Part shown: positions 1 to 5,537 of the stretch, piece by piece
Position numbering within the stretch: the stretch's first letter is position 1
Layout: each line of letters begins with the position of its first letter
Assembly: GCA_030040825.1 (NCBI GenBank)
Contig: JASHSY010000027.1
Coordinates: 1-5,537 of the forward strand
Length of the DNA stretch: 5,537 nucleotides
DNA from: Xanthobacteraceae bacterium
GTDB lineage: Bacteria; Pseudomonadota; Alphaproteobacteria; Rhizobiales; Xanthobacteraceae
Direction of reading: 5' to 3'
Program-made: the position numbers and the translations under genes
The notes under the pieces: model-generated
The model's input: the letters and a program-made list of their open reading frames with translations, nothing else
What the model was told of the DNA's origin: nothing
Databases searched by the model: none

Positions 1-180
1 GGTGCGGAGCGATACACCATCGAAGCCACCTTCGCCGAAACAGCGCTCAGCGGCATTGAGGATCGCGAGCCGCGTCGTGTCGCCGCGCCGGGCGCCGTTG
101 CGATCGTCGCGAGGCGCCGGCCCGCGCTTCGGCAGCCTGGAACGCGGCGCTTTTCGAGCCGCAACCGTCTTCGCTTTCAT
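1..180 (-). CDS. TetR/AcrR-family transcriptional repressor, N-terminal fragment
   Basis: The minus strand is open from an ATG at 180 to the left edge, giving 60 residues without a stop. After a long basic tail (residues 1-36, rich in Lys, Arg and Pro) comes the typical first part of a TetR DNA-binding domain: TRLAILNAAERCFGEGGFDG at about residues 36-55, then VSLRT entering the helix-turn-helix. TetR repressors are dimers that leave their operator when a small ligand binds the C-terminal domain, which lies outside the window here, so the ligand cannot be guessed. A GGAGG sits 11 bases before the ATG, and an in-frame stop lies 18 codons before the ATG, which bounds the start; a TTG six codons earlier is a less likely start. 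The gene is divergent from the FAH/cupin/ligase operon, the usual arrangement for a local repressor. The family call is confident; the regulatory target is inference. Confidence 0.85.
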   Translation of the reverse strand, partial: MKAKTVAARKAPRSRLPKRGPAPRDDRNGARRGDTTRLAILNAAERCFGEGGFDGVSLRT

Positions 181-191
181 GGCGGGGCAGG

Positions 192-196
192 CCTCC
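192..196 (-). promoter_or_regulatory. Shine-Dalgarno site of the TetR gene
   Basis: GGAGG on the minus strand lies 11 bases upstream of the ATG at 180. The spacing is slightly long but workable, and it supports that ATG as the start of the TetR-family gene. Confidence 0.5.
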
Positions 197-217
197 AAAC
201 GCCGCAGCGACGATGCC

Positions 218-246
218 TTGACAGTACACGGATTTCAACATTCAAT
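218..246 (+). promoter_or_regulatory. Candidate sigma70-type promoter of the FAH operon
   Basis: A perfect -35 consensus TTGACA (218-223) is followed after 17 bases by TTCAAT (241-246), which matches four of six -10 consensus positions. Transcription would begin near 253, leaving a leader of about 55 bases before the ATG at 309. A perfect TATAAT also exists at 251-256, but no -35-like element lies at the right distance from it, so it is a weaker alternative. The location in the short AT-rich gap between divergent genes supports a promoter role. Confidence 0.5.
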
Positions 247-251
247 GAAAT
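232..251. promoter_or_regulatory. Inverted repeat across the -10, candidate TetR operator
   Basis: ATTTCA (232-237) and TGAAAT (246-251) form a perfect six-base inverted repeat with an eight-base spacer, 20 bases in total. That size fits a TetR-dimer operator. It covers the proposed -10 of the operon promoter, so a bound repressor would block transcription. The arms are short and AT-rich, so chance occurrence is possible. Assignment to the adjacent TetR protein is inference from position. Confidence 0.4.
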
Positions 252-296
252 ATAATAATATGAGTGACCAAGATCGCGGCTAACCGCCGCCGGTTC

Positions 297-302
297 GGGA
301 GG
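297..302 (+). promoter_or_regulatory. Shine-Dalgarno site that sets the FAH gene start
   Basis: GGGAGG ends six bases before the ATG at 309. The same site touches the ATG at 303 and lies downstream of the GTG at 264, so it selects 309 among the three in-frame starts. Confidence 0.7.
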
Positions 303-308
303 ATGGCG

Positions 309-1286
309 ATGCGGCTTGTCACCTTTATCTCATCCGGCCGGCAGCGGATCGGCGCGCTGGCCGATGGCGATGCGCGGATCGTCGATTTCCTGGCCGCGCG
401 CGAGAACGCCGGCGCCCCTTTCAGCAGCATGCAGGCGCTGATCGAAGCCAGCCCCGCGGCGCTCGATCGCGCCCGCGAAATCGCAGCCGACGCGCAGCGC
501 TCGGGGCGCGGCATGGTGGACGCCAAGTCGGTCAAACTGTTGTCGCCGCTCCCGGAACCACCGCAGCTTCGCGACTTCCTGTGTTTCGAGAAACATCTTA
601 TTCAGGCGTTCACGCAAATCCTGCGCATCCGCGCCGCCTCTTCTCCCGATCCCGAAAAGGCGCTGCGCGAACTCGACCAGCAAGGCGCCTTCAAGCCGCC
701 GAAAGTCTGGTACGAGCGCCCAAGCTTCTACAAACCGAGTCGCTTTGCTGTTTGTGGCACCGATCAAGACGTGGCGTGGCCGGCTTATTCAAAAACCATC
801 GACTACGAGCTTGAGTTCGCCTGCGTCATCGGCAAGTCGGGCCGTGACATTCCTAAAGACAAGGCCCGCGCGCACATTTTCGGCTACACCATCTTCAACG
901 ACCTCTCCGCGCGCGACGAACAGACGCTGGAGATGGCCTCCAATCTCGGACCGGGCAAAGGCAAGGACTTCGACAACTCGAATCCGGTCGGCCCGTGCAT
1001 CACCACCGCCGACGAAATCCCTGATCCTTACGCGCTGGAAATGATCGTGCGCGTCAACGGCGAGGAGCGCGGGCGCGGCAATTCGCGGGAAATGCACTGG
1101 AAATACGAGGACTGCATCGCCTACGTGTCGCGCGACGAGACCATCCATCCAGGCGAGCTGTTCTGTTCAGGCACGGTCGGCAACGGCTCCGGCCTCGAAA
1201 TCGGGCGCTATGTCGAACCGGGCGAAGTGGTCGAGCTTGAAGTTGAGAAAATCGGCGTACTGCGCAATCGCATCGTGCGCCGCTGA
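309..1286 (+). CDS. Fumarylacetoacetate hydrolase (FAH) family protein
   Basis: This 325-residue protein belongs to the FAH superfamily of cytoplasmic, divalent-metal-dependent enzymes that hydrolyse, decarboxylate or isomerise beta-diketo or 2-oxo acids, often late in aromatic catabolism. The N-terminal part begins MRLVTF and carries RDFLCFEKHL at 88-97. The C-terminal catalytic domain runs from about 160 to 322. The expected metal ligands are E167 and E169 (DYELE) and D198 (IFNDLSARD). A GKGKDFDNSNPVGP segment at 216-229 and SGTVGNGSGLEIGR at 287-300 complete the family signature. ATG 309 is chosen because GGGAGG lies six bases upstream; GTG 264 and ATG 303 are in-frame alternatives. It is the first gene of an operon, 24 bases before the cupin. 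The substrate is unknown: fumarylpyruvate, fumarylacetoacetate or another oxo acid are all possible. Confidence 0.9.
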   Translation: MRLVTFISSGRQRIGALADGDARIVDFLAARENAGAPFSSMQALIEASPAALDRAREIAADAQRSGRGMVDAKSVKLLSPLPEPPQLRDFLCFEKHLIQAFTQILRIRAASSPDPEKALRELDQQGAFKPPKVWYERPSFYKPSRFAVCGTDQDVAWPAYSKTIDYELEFACVIGKSGRDIPKDKARAHIFGYTIFNDLSARDEQTLEMASNLGPGKGKDFDNSNPVGPCITTADEIPDPYALEMIVRVNGEERGRGNSREMHWKYEDCIAYVSRDETIHPGELFCSGTVGNGSGLEIGRYVEPGEVVELEVEKIGVLRNRIVRR

Positions 1287-1298
1287 CACAAAGACACC

Positions 1299-1303
1299 GG
1301 AGG
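1299..1303 (+). promoter_or_regulatory. Shine-Dalgarno site of the cupin gene
   Basis: GGAGG lies seven bases before the ATG at 1311, in the 24-base gap after the FAH stop. This is a strong site and fixes the cupin start. Confidence 0.7.
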
Positions 1304-1310
1304 AAACGTC

Positions 1311-1844
1311 ATGGTGCAAAAAGTCCGCCGCTTCGTCACCGGCCACAACGCCGCCGGCAAAGCCATTGTCATGATCGACGATCACGCGCCCAACGCAACC
1401 GAGATCAAGGGCTGGCCGGGGCTCGGCGTCACCGAAGTCTGGGTCACCGACGAAATGCCGGTGGACAATCACGGCGCAAAGGACCGTTCGCTGCGGCCGA
1501 TGCGCCACGATCCGACCCCCGCCGGCACCATTTTCCGCGTTGTTGAGATTCCGCCCGAGGGCGCCGGCAAGATCGACACCGAGGCCGCTTTCGGCCAGCT
1601 CGGCAGTCACAACAAGCCGAGCGCGGCCGATTCCGCCAAGCATCCGACCATGCACAAGACCAACTCGATCGACTATCTGGTGGTAATCTCTGGCTCGATG
1701 CACATGCTGATGGAAGAAGGCGAAGTCGAGCTGCATGCCGGTGATTGCATCGTCCAGCGCGGCACCAACCATGCGTGGGTCAATCGGAGTGGTAAGCCCT
1801 GCCTCATTGCAGCCGTGCTCATCGACGCCAAGCCTGCGCCGTGA
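1311..1844 (+). CDS. Single-domain cupin protein of unknown function
   Basis: The protein has 177 residues: an N-terminal beta-rich extension (about 1-105) followed by one cupin barrel (about 106-172). Cupin motif 2 is clear: G144-D145, G151, H154 and N158. Motif 1 is altered. Aligned on the conserved glycine G128, the usual H-x-H-x(3,4)-E reads H115-K-T117-x3-D121, so one His and the Glu ligand are replaced by Thr and Asp. H115, D121 and H154 remain as possible metal ligands. Cupins include dioxygenases, isomerases, decarboxylases and simple binding proteins, so the fold alone does not give a reaction. It is too short to be a bicupin such as gentisate 1,2-dioxygenase. Its place between an FAH enzyme and a CoA ligase suggests a step or sensor in the same catabolic route. 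The domain call is secure; the function is not. Confidence 0.88.
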   Translation: MVQKVRRFVTGHNAAGKAIVMIDDHAPNATEIKGWPGLGVTEVWVTDEMPVDNHGAKDRSLRPMRHDPTPAGTIFRVVEIPPEGAGKIDTEAAFGQLGSHNKPSAADSAKHPTMHKTNSIDYLVVISGSMHMLMEEGEVELHAGDCIVQRGTNHAWVNRSGKPCLIAAVLIDAKPAP

Positions 1845-1865
1845 CCGACGTTTGCGGCGCGCGCG

Positions 1866-3377
1866 ATGAATCTGGCTGGCTGGGTCGAGAAATGGGGCCG
1901 CGTCGCACCTGACCGGCCCGCTATCGCCTATGGCGGCAAGACCTACGCCAATTACCGGCAATGGGCGACGCGTTCGCGTGCGCTGGCCGGTAACCTGCGT
2001 TCCGTATGCCGCCCGGGCGATCGCGTCGCGATCGCGATGACCAACCGGCCGGAATTTCTCGAAGCATTGTTTGCGATCTGGCACGCCGGCCTGGTCGCGG
2101 TACCGATGAACGCCAAGCTGCATCGCGAGGAGTTCGGCTACATCATCGGCCATACTGAAGCTGCGCTGGTTCTGGCCAGCCCCGATCGTGCCGAGGATGT
2201 GGCGGCGCACGGCCGCACGATCGTCACCGAAAGCGCCGAGTGGCGGCACCTCTTTGACGGCGACGGCATCGAGGTAGTGTCGCGCTCGCCGGACGATCCG
2301 GCCTGGCTGTTCTATACCAGCGGTACGACCGGTCGCCCGAAGGGCGCGATGCTGACGCACGGCATCATGCTGGCGCAGACGCTGGCCTATTTCGCCGAGA
2401 TCGAACCGGTCGGCTCCGACGACTGCGTCCTGCATGCGGCGCCGATGTCCCATGGCTCCGGCTGTTACGGCCTGCCCTTTGTCGCCATGGGCGCCAACAC
2501 CATTGTTCCCGAGAGCGCCGGTTTCGACCCCGATGAGATTGCCGCTTTGCTCGCGGTCCACGGCAACGTCAGCTTCTTCGCCGCGCCGACGATGATCAGC
2601 CGGCTGGTCAACCATCAAGGCTTTGCTGCCGCCGATCACCGCGGCCTGCGCACCATCATCTACGGCGGCGCGCCGATGCATTTCGAAACGCTCCTTCGCG
2701 CCATGGATTTGCTCGGACCCAAATTTGCGCAAATCTACGGACAAGGCGAAGTACCGATGACCATCACAGTCCTGCCGAAAGCGTTGCACGCGGACCGATC
2801 GCGGCCGCGCTGGCGCGAGATCGTGGGCTCGGTCGGGTTACCGCGGGTCAATGTCGAGGTGCGCGTGGCCGACGAGTTCGACCGCGACCTTCCGACCGGG
2901 GACATCGGCGAGATTCTGGTTCGCGGCGAGGTCGTGATGAAAGGCTATTGGAACAACCCGGATGCCACCGCCGAAACTCTGCGCGGCGGCTGGTTGCATA
3001 CCGGCGATATGGGAGCATTCGACGCGGAAGGTTTCCTGACGCTCAAAGACCGCTCAAAGGATATGATCATCTCTGGCGGCAGCAACATCTATCCGCGCGA
3101 AGTCGAAGAAGTGCTGCTGCGGCATCCGGCCGTGTTGGAAGTTTCGGTAATCGGCCGGCCGCATTCCGATTGGGGCGAAGAGGTGGTGGCCTGCGTCGTG
3201 CCGCGGCCGCAACAAAGCGTGTCGGTCGAAGAACTGGACGCGCTTTGCCTGTCCGCGATCGCGCGCTTCAAACGGCCGCGCGGATATGTTTTCCTCGAAG
3301 CTCTACCGAAGAACAACTACGGCAAAGTGCTGAAGACCGAACTGCGCCGGCTGCACGGCCAGTCCCGGCAAAGCTGA
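1866..3377 (+). CDS. AMP-forming acyl-CoA synthetase/ligase (ANL superfamily)
   Basis: This 503-residue enzyme should activate a carboxylic acid with ATP to an acyl-AMP and transfer it to CoA in the cytoplasm. The core motifs appear in order: phosphate loop YTSGTTGRPKG (150-160), APMSHGSG (192-199), the adenine-binding segment YGQGE (291-295), GWLHTGD (375-381), and hinge region DRSKDMIISGG (395-405) with R396. The C-terminal PKNNYGK places the catalytic lysine at K487, so the enzyme looks complete and active. The usual YGxTE motif has Gly instead of Thr at 294. No Shine-Dalgarno site precedes ATG 1866. The cupin stop lies 21 bases upstream in the same frame, so no earlier start is possible and translation may depend on coupling to the cupin. 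Fatty, aromatic or dicarboxylic acids are all possible substrates; the context of FAH, cupin and ABC uptake favours an aromatic-derived acid, but this is inference. Confidence 0.93.
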   Translation: MNLAGWVEKWGRVAPDRPAIAYGGKTYANYRQWATRSRALAGNLRSVCRPGDRVAIAMTNRPEFLEALFAIWHAGLVAVPMNAKLHREEFGYIIGHTEAALVLASPDRAEDVAAHGRTIVTESAEWRHLFDGDGIEVVSRSPDDPAWLFYTSGTTGRPKGAMLTHGIMLAQTLAYFAEIEPVGSDDCVLHAAPMSHGSGCYGLPFVAMGANTIVPESAGFDPDEIAALLAVHGNVSFFAAPTMISRLVNHQGFAAADHRGLRTIIYGGAPMHFETLLRAMDLLGPKFAQIYGQGEVPMTITVLPKALHADRSRPRWREIVGSVGLPRVNVEVRVADEFDRDLPTGDIGEILVRGEVVMKGYWNNPDATAETLRGGWLHTGDMGAFDAEGFLTLKDRSKDMIISGGSNIYPREVEEVLLRHPAVLEVSVIGRPHSDWGEEVVACVVPRPQQSVSVEELDALCLSAIARFKRPRGYVFLEALPKNNYGKVLKTELRRLHGQSRQS

Positions 3378-4181
3378 TCAGGCCGATCGGTTGACCACGA
3401 CGTCTTCGGAAAGCGGTATTTGCGCGGACTGAATCGGCTGGAACTGCGCCAGCAGCTCCATCGCCTTGCGATCGATGATTTCCACGCGCCGCTCGTTGAC
3501 CGCGATCAAGCCTTCGGTGCGAAGTAGTGCAAGCGTGCGATTGAGGTGCGGAACGCTCAGGCCGAGCGCGTCGCTCATCATCTCCTGCGTAAACGGCAGG
3601 GTGAATGCGAACTCGTCGGCCAGCCCAACCACCGAAAGCCGGGAATGAATTTCGAGTAGAAGATGCGCCAGCCGCTCGGCCGGCGTTCGACGGCCGACAT
3701 CGATAATGTGCTCGGCATAATGGGCCGCCTCCTGCGCCGCCAGCCAAGTCAGCACGAGGCCGAACTTCGGCTGCCGACAGCAAAGCCCAACGAACGCGTC
3801 CAGCGCGCAAATCTGCAACGTCATATCCGACACGGCGATGACCGAATTTGCGGCGCGGTCAAGAAAACTGCCGGGCATGCCGACAATGTCGCCAGGCAGG
3901 ACGAAATTGACGATCTGGCGCTTGCCGTTGCGCAGGAGCTTGTAGCGGGCGGCGAAGCCCTCCTTAATGAAGTAGAGCTTGGAAAATTCATATCCTTCGA
4001 GAATCAGGTCGCGCCGCTTTTTAACCGCCGCTTCGGTCTCGATCACAGCACGCAAGCTTTGCAAATCCGGCAGCGTCAGATCGACCAGGCTTCTTGCCCG
4101 CACGACGAATGGGTCGCAGCGCCAAATGTCCTTGATCGCGCCGGATGCGCGTGCGGTGAGAGGTCTAACCGAAACGTTCAT
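3378..4181 (-). CDS. Crp/Fnr-family transcriptional regulator
   Basis: The 267-residue protein has a roughly 30-residue N-terminal extension, a cyclic-nucleotide-binding-type beta barrel (about 35-135, with GDIVG at 97-101), a long dimerisation helix, and a C-terminal Crp-type winged helix-turn-helix (about 163-240; FTQEMMSDALGLSVPHLNRT at 197-216). There is no N-terminal cysteine cluster (Cys only at 22, 125, 134 and 135), so it is not an oxygen-sensing FNR with a 4Fe-4S centre. The recognition helix reads SVPHLNR, where CRP and FNR have a conserved Glu in an E-x3-R pattern; Pro takes that place, so the operator probably differs from the classical CRP and FNR boxes. ATG 4181 is preferred over TTG 4199 (six residues longer); neither has a good Shine-Dalgarno site. 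The gene is convergent with the ligase and divergent from the substrate-binding protein gene. Effector and targets are unknown. Confidence 0.9.
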   Translation of the reverse strand: MNVSVRPLTARASGAIKDIWRCDPFVVRARSLVDLTLPDLQSLRAVIETEAAVKKRRDLILEGYEFSKLYFIKEGFAARYKLLRNGKRQIVNFVLPGDIVGMPGSFLDRAANSVIAVSDMTLQICALDAFVGLCCRQPKFGLVLTWLAAQEAAHYAEHIIDVGRRTPAERLAHLLLEIHSRLSVVGLADEFAFTLPFTQEMMSDALGLSVPHLNRTLALLRTEGLIAVNERRVEIIDRKAMELLAQFQPIQSAQIPLSEDVVVNRSA

Positions 4182-4184
4182 GTA

Positions 4185-4190
4185 TATAAT
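4185..4190 (+). promoter_or_regulatory. Candidate -10 element for the substrate-binding protein gene
   Basis: A perfect TATAAT on the plus strand would start transcription near 4197 and give a leader of about 80 bases before the GTG at 4276. No good -35 element is present 16-18 bases upstream, which suggests either an activator-dependent promoter or a chance match. It overlaps the first bases upstream of the Crp/Fnr start. Confidence 0.3.
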
Positions 4191-4207
4191 CTGGATCAAT
4201 AAGGACG

Positions 4208-4237
4208 ATTAAAGCTACCCCTACTAAAGACGGTCAC
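4208..4237 (-). promoter_or_regulatory. Weak candidate promoter of the Crp/Fnr gene
   Basis: On the minus strand GTGACC (4232-4237, four of six matches to the -35) and TTTAAT (4208-4213, five of six matches to the -10) are 18 bases apart. Transcription would start about 20 bases before the ATG at 4181. The match is modest and unconfirmed. Confidence 0.25.
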
Positions 4238-4253
4238 ACTCCAATCCTGGAAA

Positions 4254-4262
4254 TCAATGAAA
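4254..4262 (+). repeat. Nine-base sequence shared with the FAH promoter region
   Basis: TCAATGAAA at 4254-4262 is identical to 242-250, which covers most of the proposed -10 and the right arm of the inverted repeat before the FAH operon. Here it lies just upstream of the Shine-Dalgarno site of the substrate-binding protein gene, without the matching left arm. It could be a regulator half-site or coincidence. Confidence 0.3.
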
Positions 4263-4264
4263 AT

Positions 4265-4270
4265 GGGAGG
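4265..4270 (+). promoter_or_regulatory. Shine-Dalgarno site that sets a GTG start
   Basis: GGGAGG lies five bases before GTG 4276. The next in-frame ATG (4309) has only an AGGGGA directly touching it, so the GTG start is favoured. Confidence 0.7.
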
Positions 4271-4275
4271 TTACT

Positions 4276-5537
4276 GTGACTATTGAGAAAACCCGTTTAT
4301 TCAGGGGAATGTCGCGCCGCGGACTCCTGCGTCAAGCCGTCGCAACAGGCGCCAGCCTCGGCGCATTGTCGGCCGCAATGCCCGCGCCGTTCAATTTCCT
4401 TCAGGGAGCCTTTGCAGCAGACCAACCGCCGATCGGCACCTGGCCGGCCGGGTCGGAAGGGTCGACGGTGACCATCGGTGCCGCTGTGCCGCTGACCGGC
4501 ACTTACGCGCAGTCGGGCGCGGATGAGCTGAAAGGAATGCAACTGGCGGTCGACCATATCAACGAGGGTAACGAGCTGATCAAGAAAATCGCGCCCAAGA
4601 TCACCAAGGGCCTGCTTGGCAAGACCGTGAAACTGGTCTCCGCAGACTCCGGCGCCAAACCGAACAACGCGGTGCAGGCACAGCAAACCTTCATCAACGA
4701 TGACAAGATCGTGCTGATGACCGGATCGACCTCCTCGGCGGTCGCGGTCGCAACCAATCATTTCGCCCAGCGCGAAAAAGTCCTCTACGTCGCGGGCATT
4801 TCGGGCTCGAACGATACCACCGGCAAGGATTGCGTACGGTATGGCTTCCGTCAGGATTTCTATGGCCAGACCGCTGCTGCGGCAATCGGCCCGGTGCTGG
4901 TGAAGAAGTTCGGCAAGAACCGCAAGGCCGCGTTCATGACGCCGGACTACACTTACGGTCACACCGTCACCAAGTCGGTGAACGATTATCTGACCCAGCA
5001 CGGCGGCTGGACGCAGGTGACCGACCAGGTCTCACCGCTCGGCACCCAGGACTTCAGCCAATATCTGACCAACATCGCCAATTCAGGCGCCGAGTTCCTG
5101 ATCAATGTGAACTGGGGCCGCGATGCGGTGCTGTCGACCCAGCAGGCGCATCAGTTCGGCATCATCCCCAAGATGACGCTGGTGATCCCCTATCAGACTC
5201 CCTTCCTCGCCAAGGAAGTGGGGGCGGAGATCATGGGCGGGGTCCTCGCCGCCACCGACTTCTGGTGGACGCTCGAGGACAAATATCCACTCGCCAAGCT
5301 GTTCGTTGAGGCCTTCTACAAGAAGTACAACTACCGTCCCGAATGGGGCGCCGAGAACTCGTACAATTCGATCTCGGCATGGGCGCGCATGGTGTCGGAG
5401 GCGGGCACCTTCTACCCGCCAGCCGTGATTAAGCAGTATGAGAAGGGCGAAACCTACGAATCCTTGGTCGGCCCCGTCCACTACCGTCCCGAGGATCACC
5501 AGTGTGTGCGTCCGGTGATCATCGTCCAAGGCAAGCA
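4276..5537 (+). CDS. ABC transporter periplasmic substrate-binding protein (branched-chain amino acid type), 3' end missing
   Basis: Reading from GTG 4276 gives 420 residues without a stop, running off the right edge. The N-terminus is a twin-arginine signal: SRRGLLR (13-19), a hydrophobic stretch (about 21-46), and a likely cleavage after AFA or AFAA (45-48), so the folded protein would be exported by Tat to the periplasm. The mature part is a type I periplasmic binding protein of the Leu/Ile/Val-binding class (Peripla_BP_6-like): VTIGAAVPLTGTYA (65-78), DELKG (83-87), DSGAKPNNAVQAQQ (124-137) and the ligand-contacting TGSTSSAVA loop (149-157). It would bind a solute for a LIV-type permease and ATPase, probably encoded beyond the edge. 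Such proteins bind amino acids, urea, amides or aromatic acids, so the name does not fix the ligand. From family length only a short C-terminal piece is probably missing. Proximity to the ligase operon suggests it brings in that pathway's substrate. Confidence 0.9.
   Translation, partial: MTIEKTRLFRGMSRRGLLRQAVATGASLGALSAAMPAPFNFLQGAFAADQPPIGTWPAGSEGSTVTIGAAVPLTGTYAQSGADELKGMQLAVDHINEGNELIKKIAPKITKGLLGKTVKLVSADSGAKPNNAVQAQQTFINDDKIVLMTGSTSSAVAVATNHFAQREKVLYVAGISGSNDTTGKDCVRYGFRQDFYGQTAAAAIGPVLVKKFGKNRKAAFMTPDYTYGHTVTKSVNDYLTQHGGWTQVTDQVSPLGTQDFSQYLTNIANSGAEFLINVNWGRDAVLSTQQAHQFGIIPKMTLVIPYQTPFLAKEVGAEIMGGVLAATDFWWTLEDKYPLAKLFVEAFYKKYNYRPEWGAENSYNSISAWARMVSEAGTFYPPAVIKQYEKGETYESLVGPVHYRPEDHQCVRPVIIVQGK

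Noticed and set aside
47..241. Minus-strand open frame of 64 codons at the left edge
   Set aside because: It overlaps the TetR-family gene in another frame; only the TetR frame gives a recognisable helix-turn-helix sequence.
264..308. GTG 264 as the start of the FAH protein
   Set aside because: The extra 15 residues lack family resemblance, and the strong GGGAGG at 297-302 is correctly spaced only for ATG 309.
1167..2789. Open reading frame of 540 codons on the minus strand opposite the cupin and ligase genes
   Set aside because: It lies fully antisense to two genes with clear motifs, shows no recognisable domain, and is rich in Arg, Ala, Asp and His as expected from the GC-biased third positions of the real genes.
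3356..3385. CGGCC and GGCCG inverted repeat around the convergent stops, as a possible bidirectional terminator
   Set aside because: The stem is five bases with a 20-base loop and no T run on either strand.
4186..4199. FNR-like box ATAAT-N4-ATCAA upstream of the Crp/Fnr gene
   Set aside because: Only one half-site is a perfect match, and the local regulator lacks the Glu that reads such boxes, so autoregulation through it is not supported.
3663..4202. Plus-strand open frame of 179 codons opposite the Crp/Fnr gene
   Set aside because: Antisense to a complete regulator with clear sensor and DNA-binding domains; no family features of its own.
5083..5529. Minus-strand open frame of 148 codons inside the substrate-binding protein gene
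   Set aside because: Antisense shadow of a well-supported coding region, with no domain and no ribosome site noted.

Overview
The window looks like a piece of a GC-rich alphaproteobacterial chromosome. Protein flavour suggests a Bradyrhizobium/Rhodopseudomonas/Xanthobacteraceae-like member of the Hyphomicrobiales. This rests on the GC-rich codon use, the style of the Tat-exported substrate-binding protein, and the Crp/Fnr regulator with an SVPHLNR recognition helix. No database search was run, so the taxonomy is an inference.

Layout from left to right. Positions 1-180 (minus strand) hold the first 60 codons of a TetR-type repressor that runs off the left edge. Positions 181-308 are an AT-rich divergent control region with a sigma70-like promoter and an inverted repeat lying across its -10 element. 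Positions 309-3377 (plus strand) are a compact three-gene operon: a fumarylacetoacetate hydrolase (FAH) family protein, a small single-domain cupin, and an AMP-forming acyl-CoA ligase of the ANL superfamily. Positions 3378-4181 (minus strand) encode a Crp/Fnr-family regulator whose stop codon abuts the ligase stop with no base between them. Positions 4182-4275 are a second divergent control region. Positions 4276 to the right edge encode an almost complete periplasmic branched-chain-amino-acid-type ABC substrate-binding protein with a twin-arginine signal peptide.

Taken together this reads as a regulated catabolic locus. An ABC importer would capture a small organic acid, probably aromatic or aromatic-derived. 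The ligase would activate a carboxylate as its CoA thioester, and the cupin and FAH enzymes would act on pathway intermediates. A TetR repressor and a Crp/Fnr regulator would provide substrate and global control. The substrate cannot be read from this sequence. No ring-cleavage dioxygenase of a known class, beta-oxidation enzyme or transporter permease/ATPase lies in the window. I found no RNA genes, mobile elements, CRISPR arrays or convincing terminators. Nothing here is clearly a new kind of system. The most interesting points are the unexplained FAH/cupin/ligase combination, the altered metal-ligand motif in the cupin, and the regulatory architecture.
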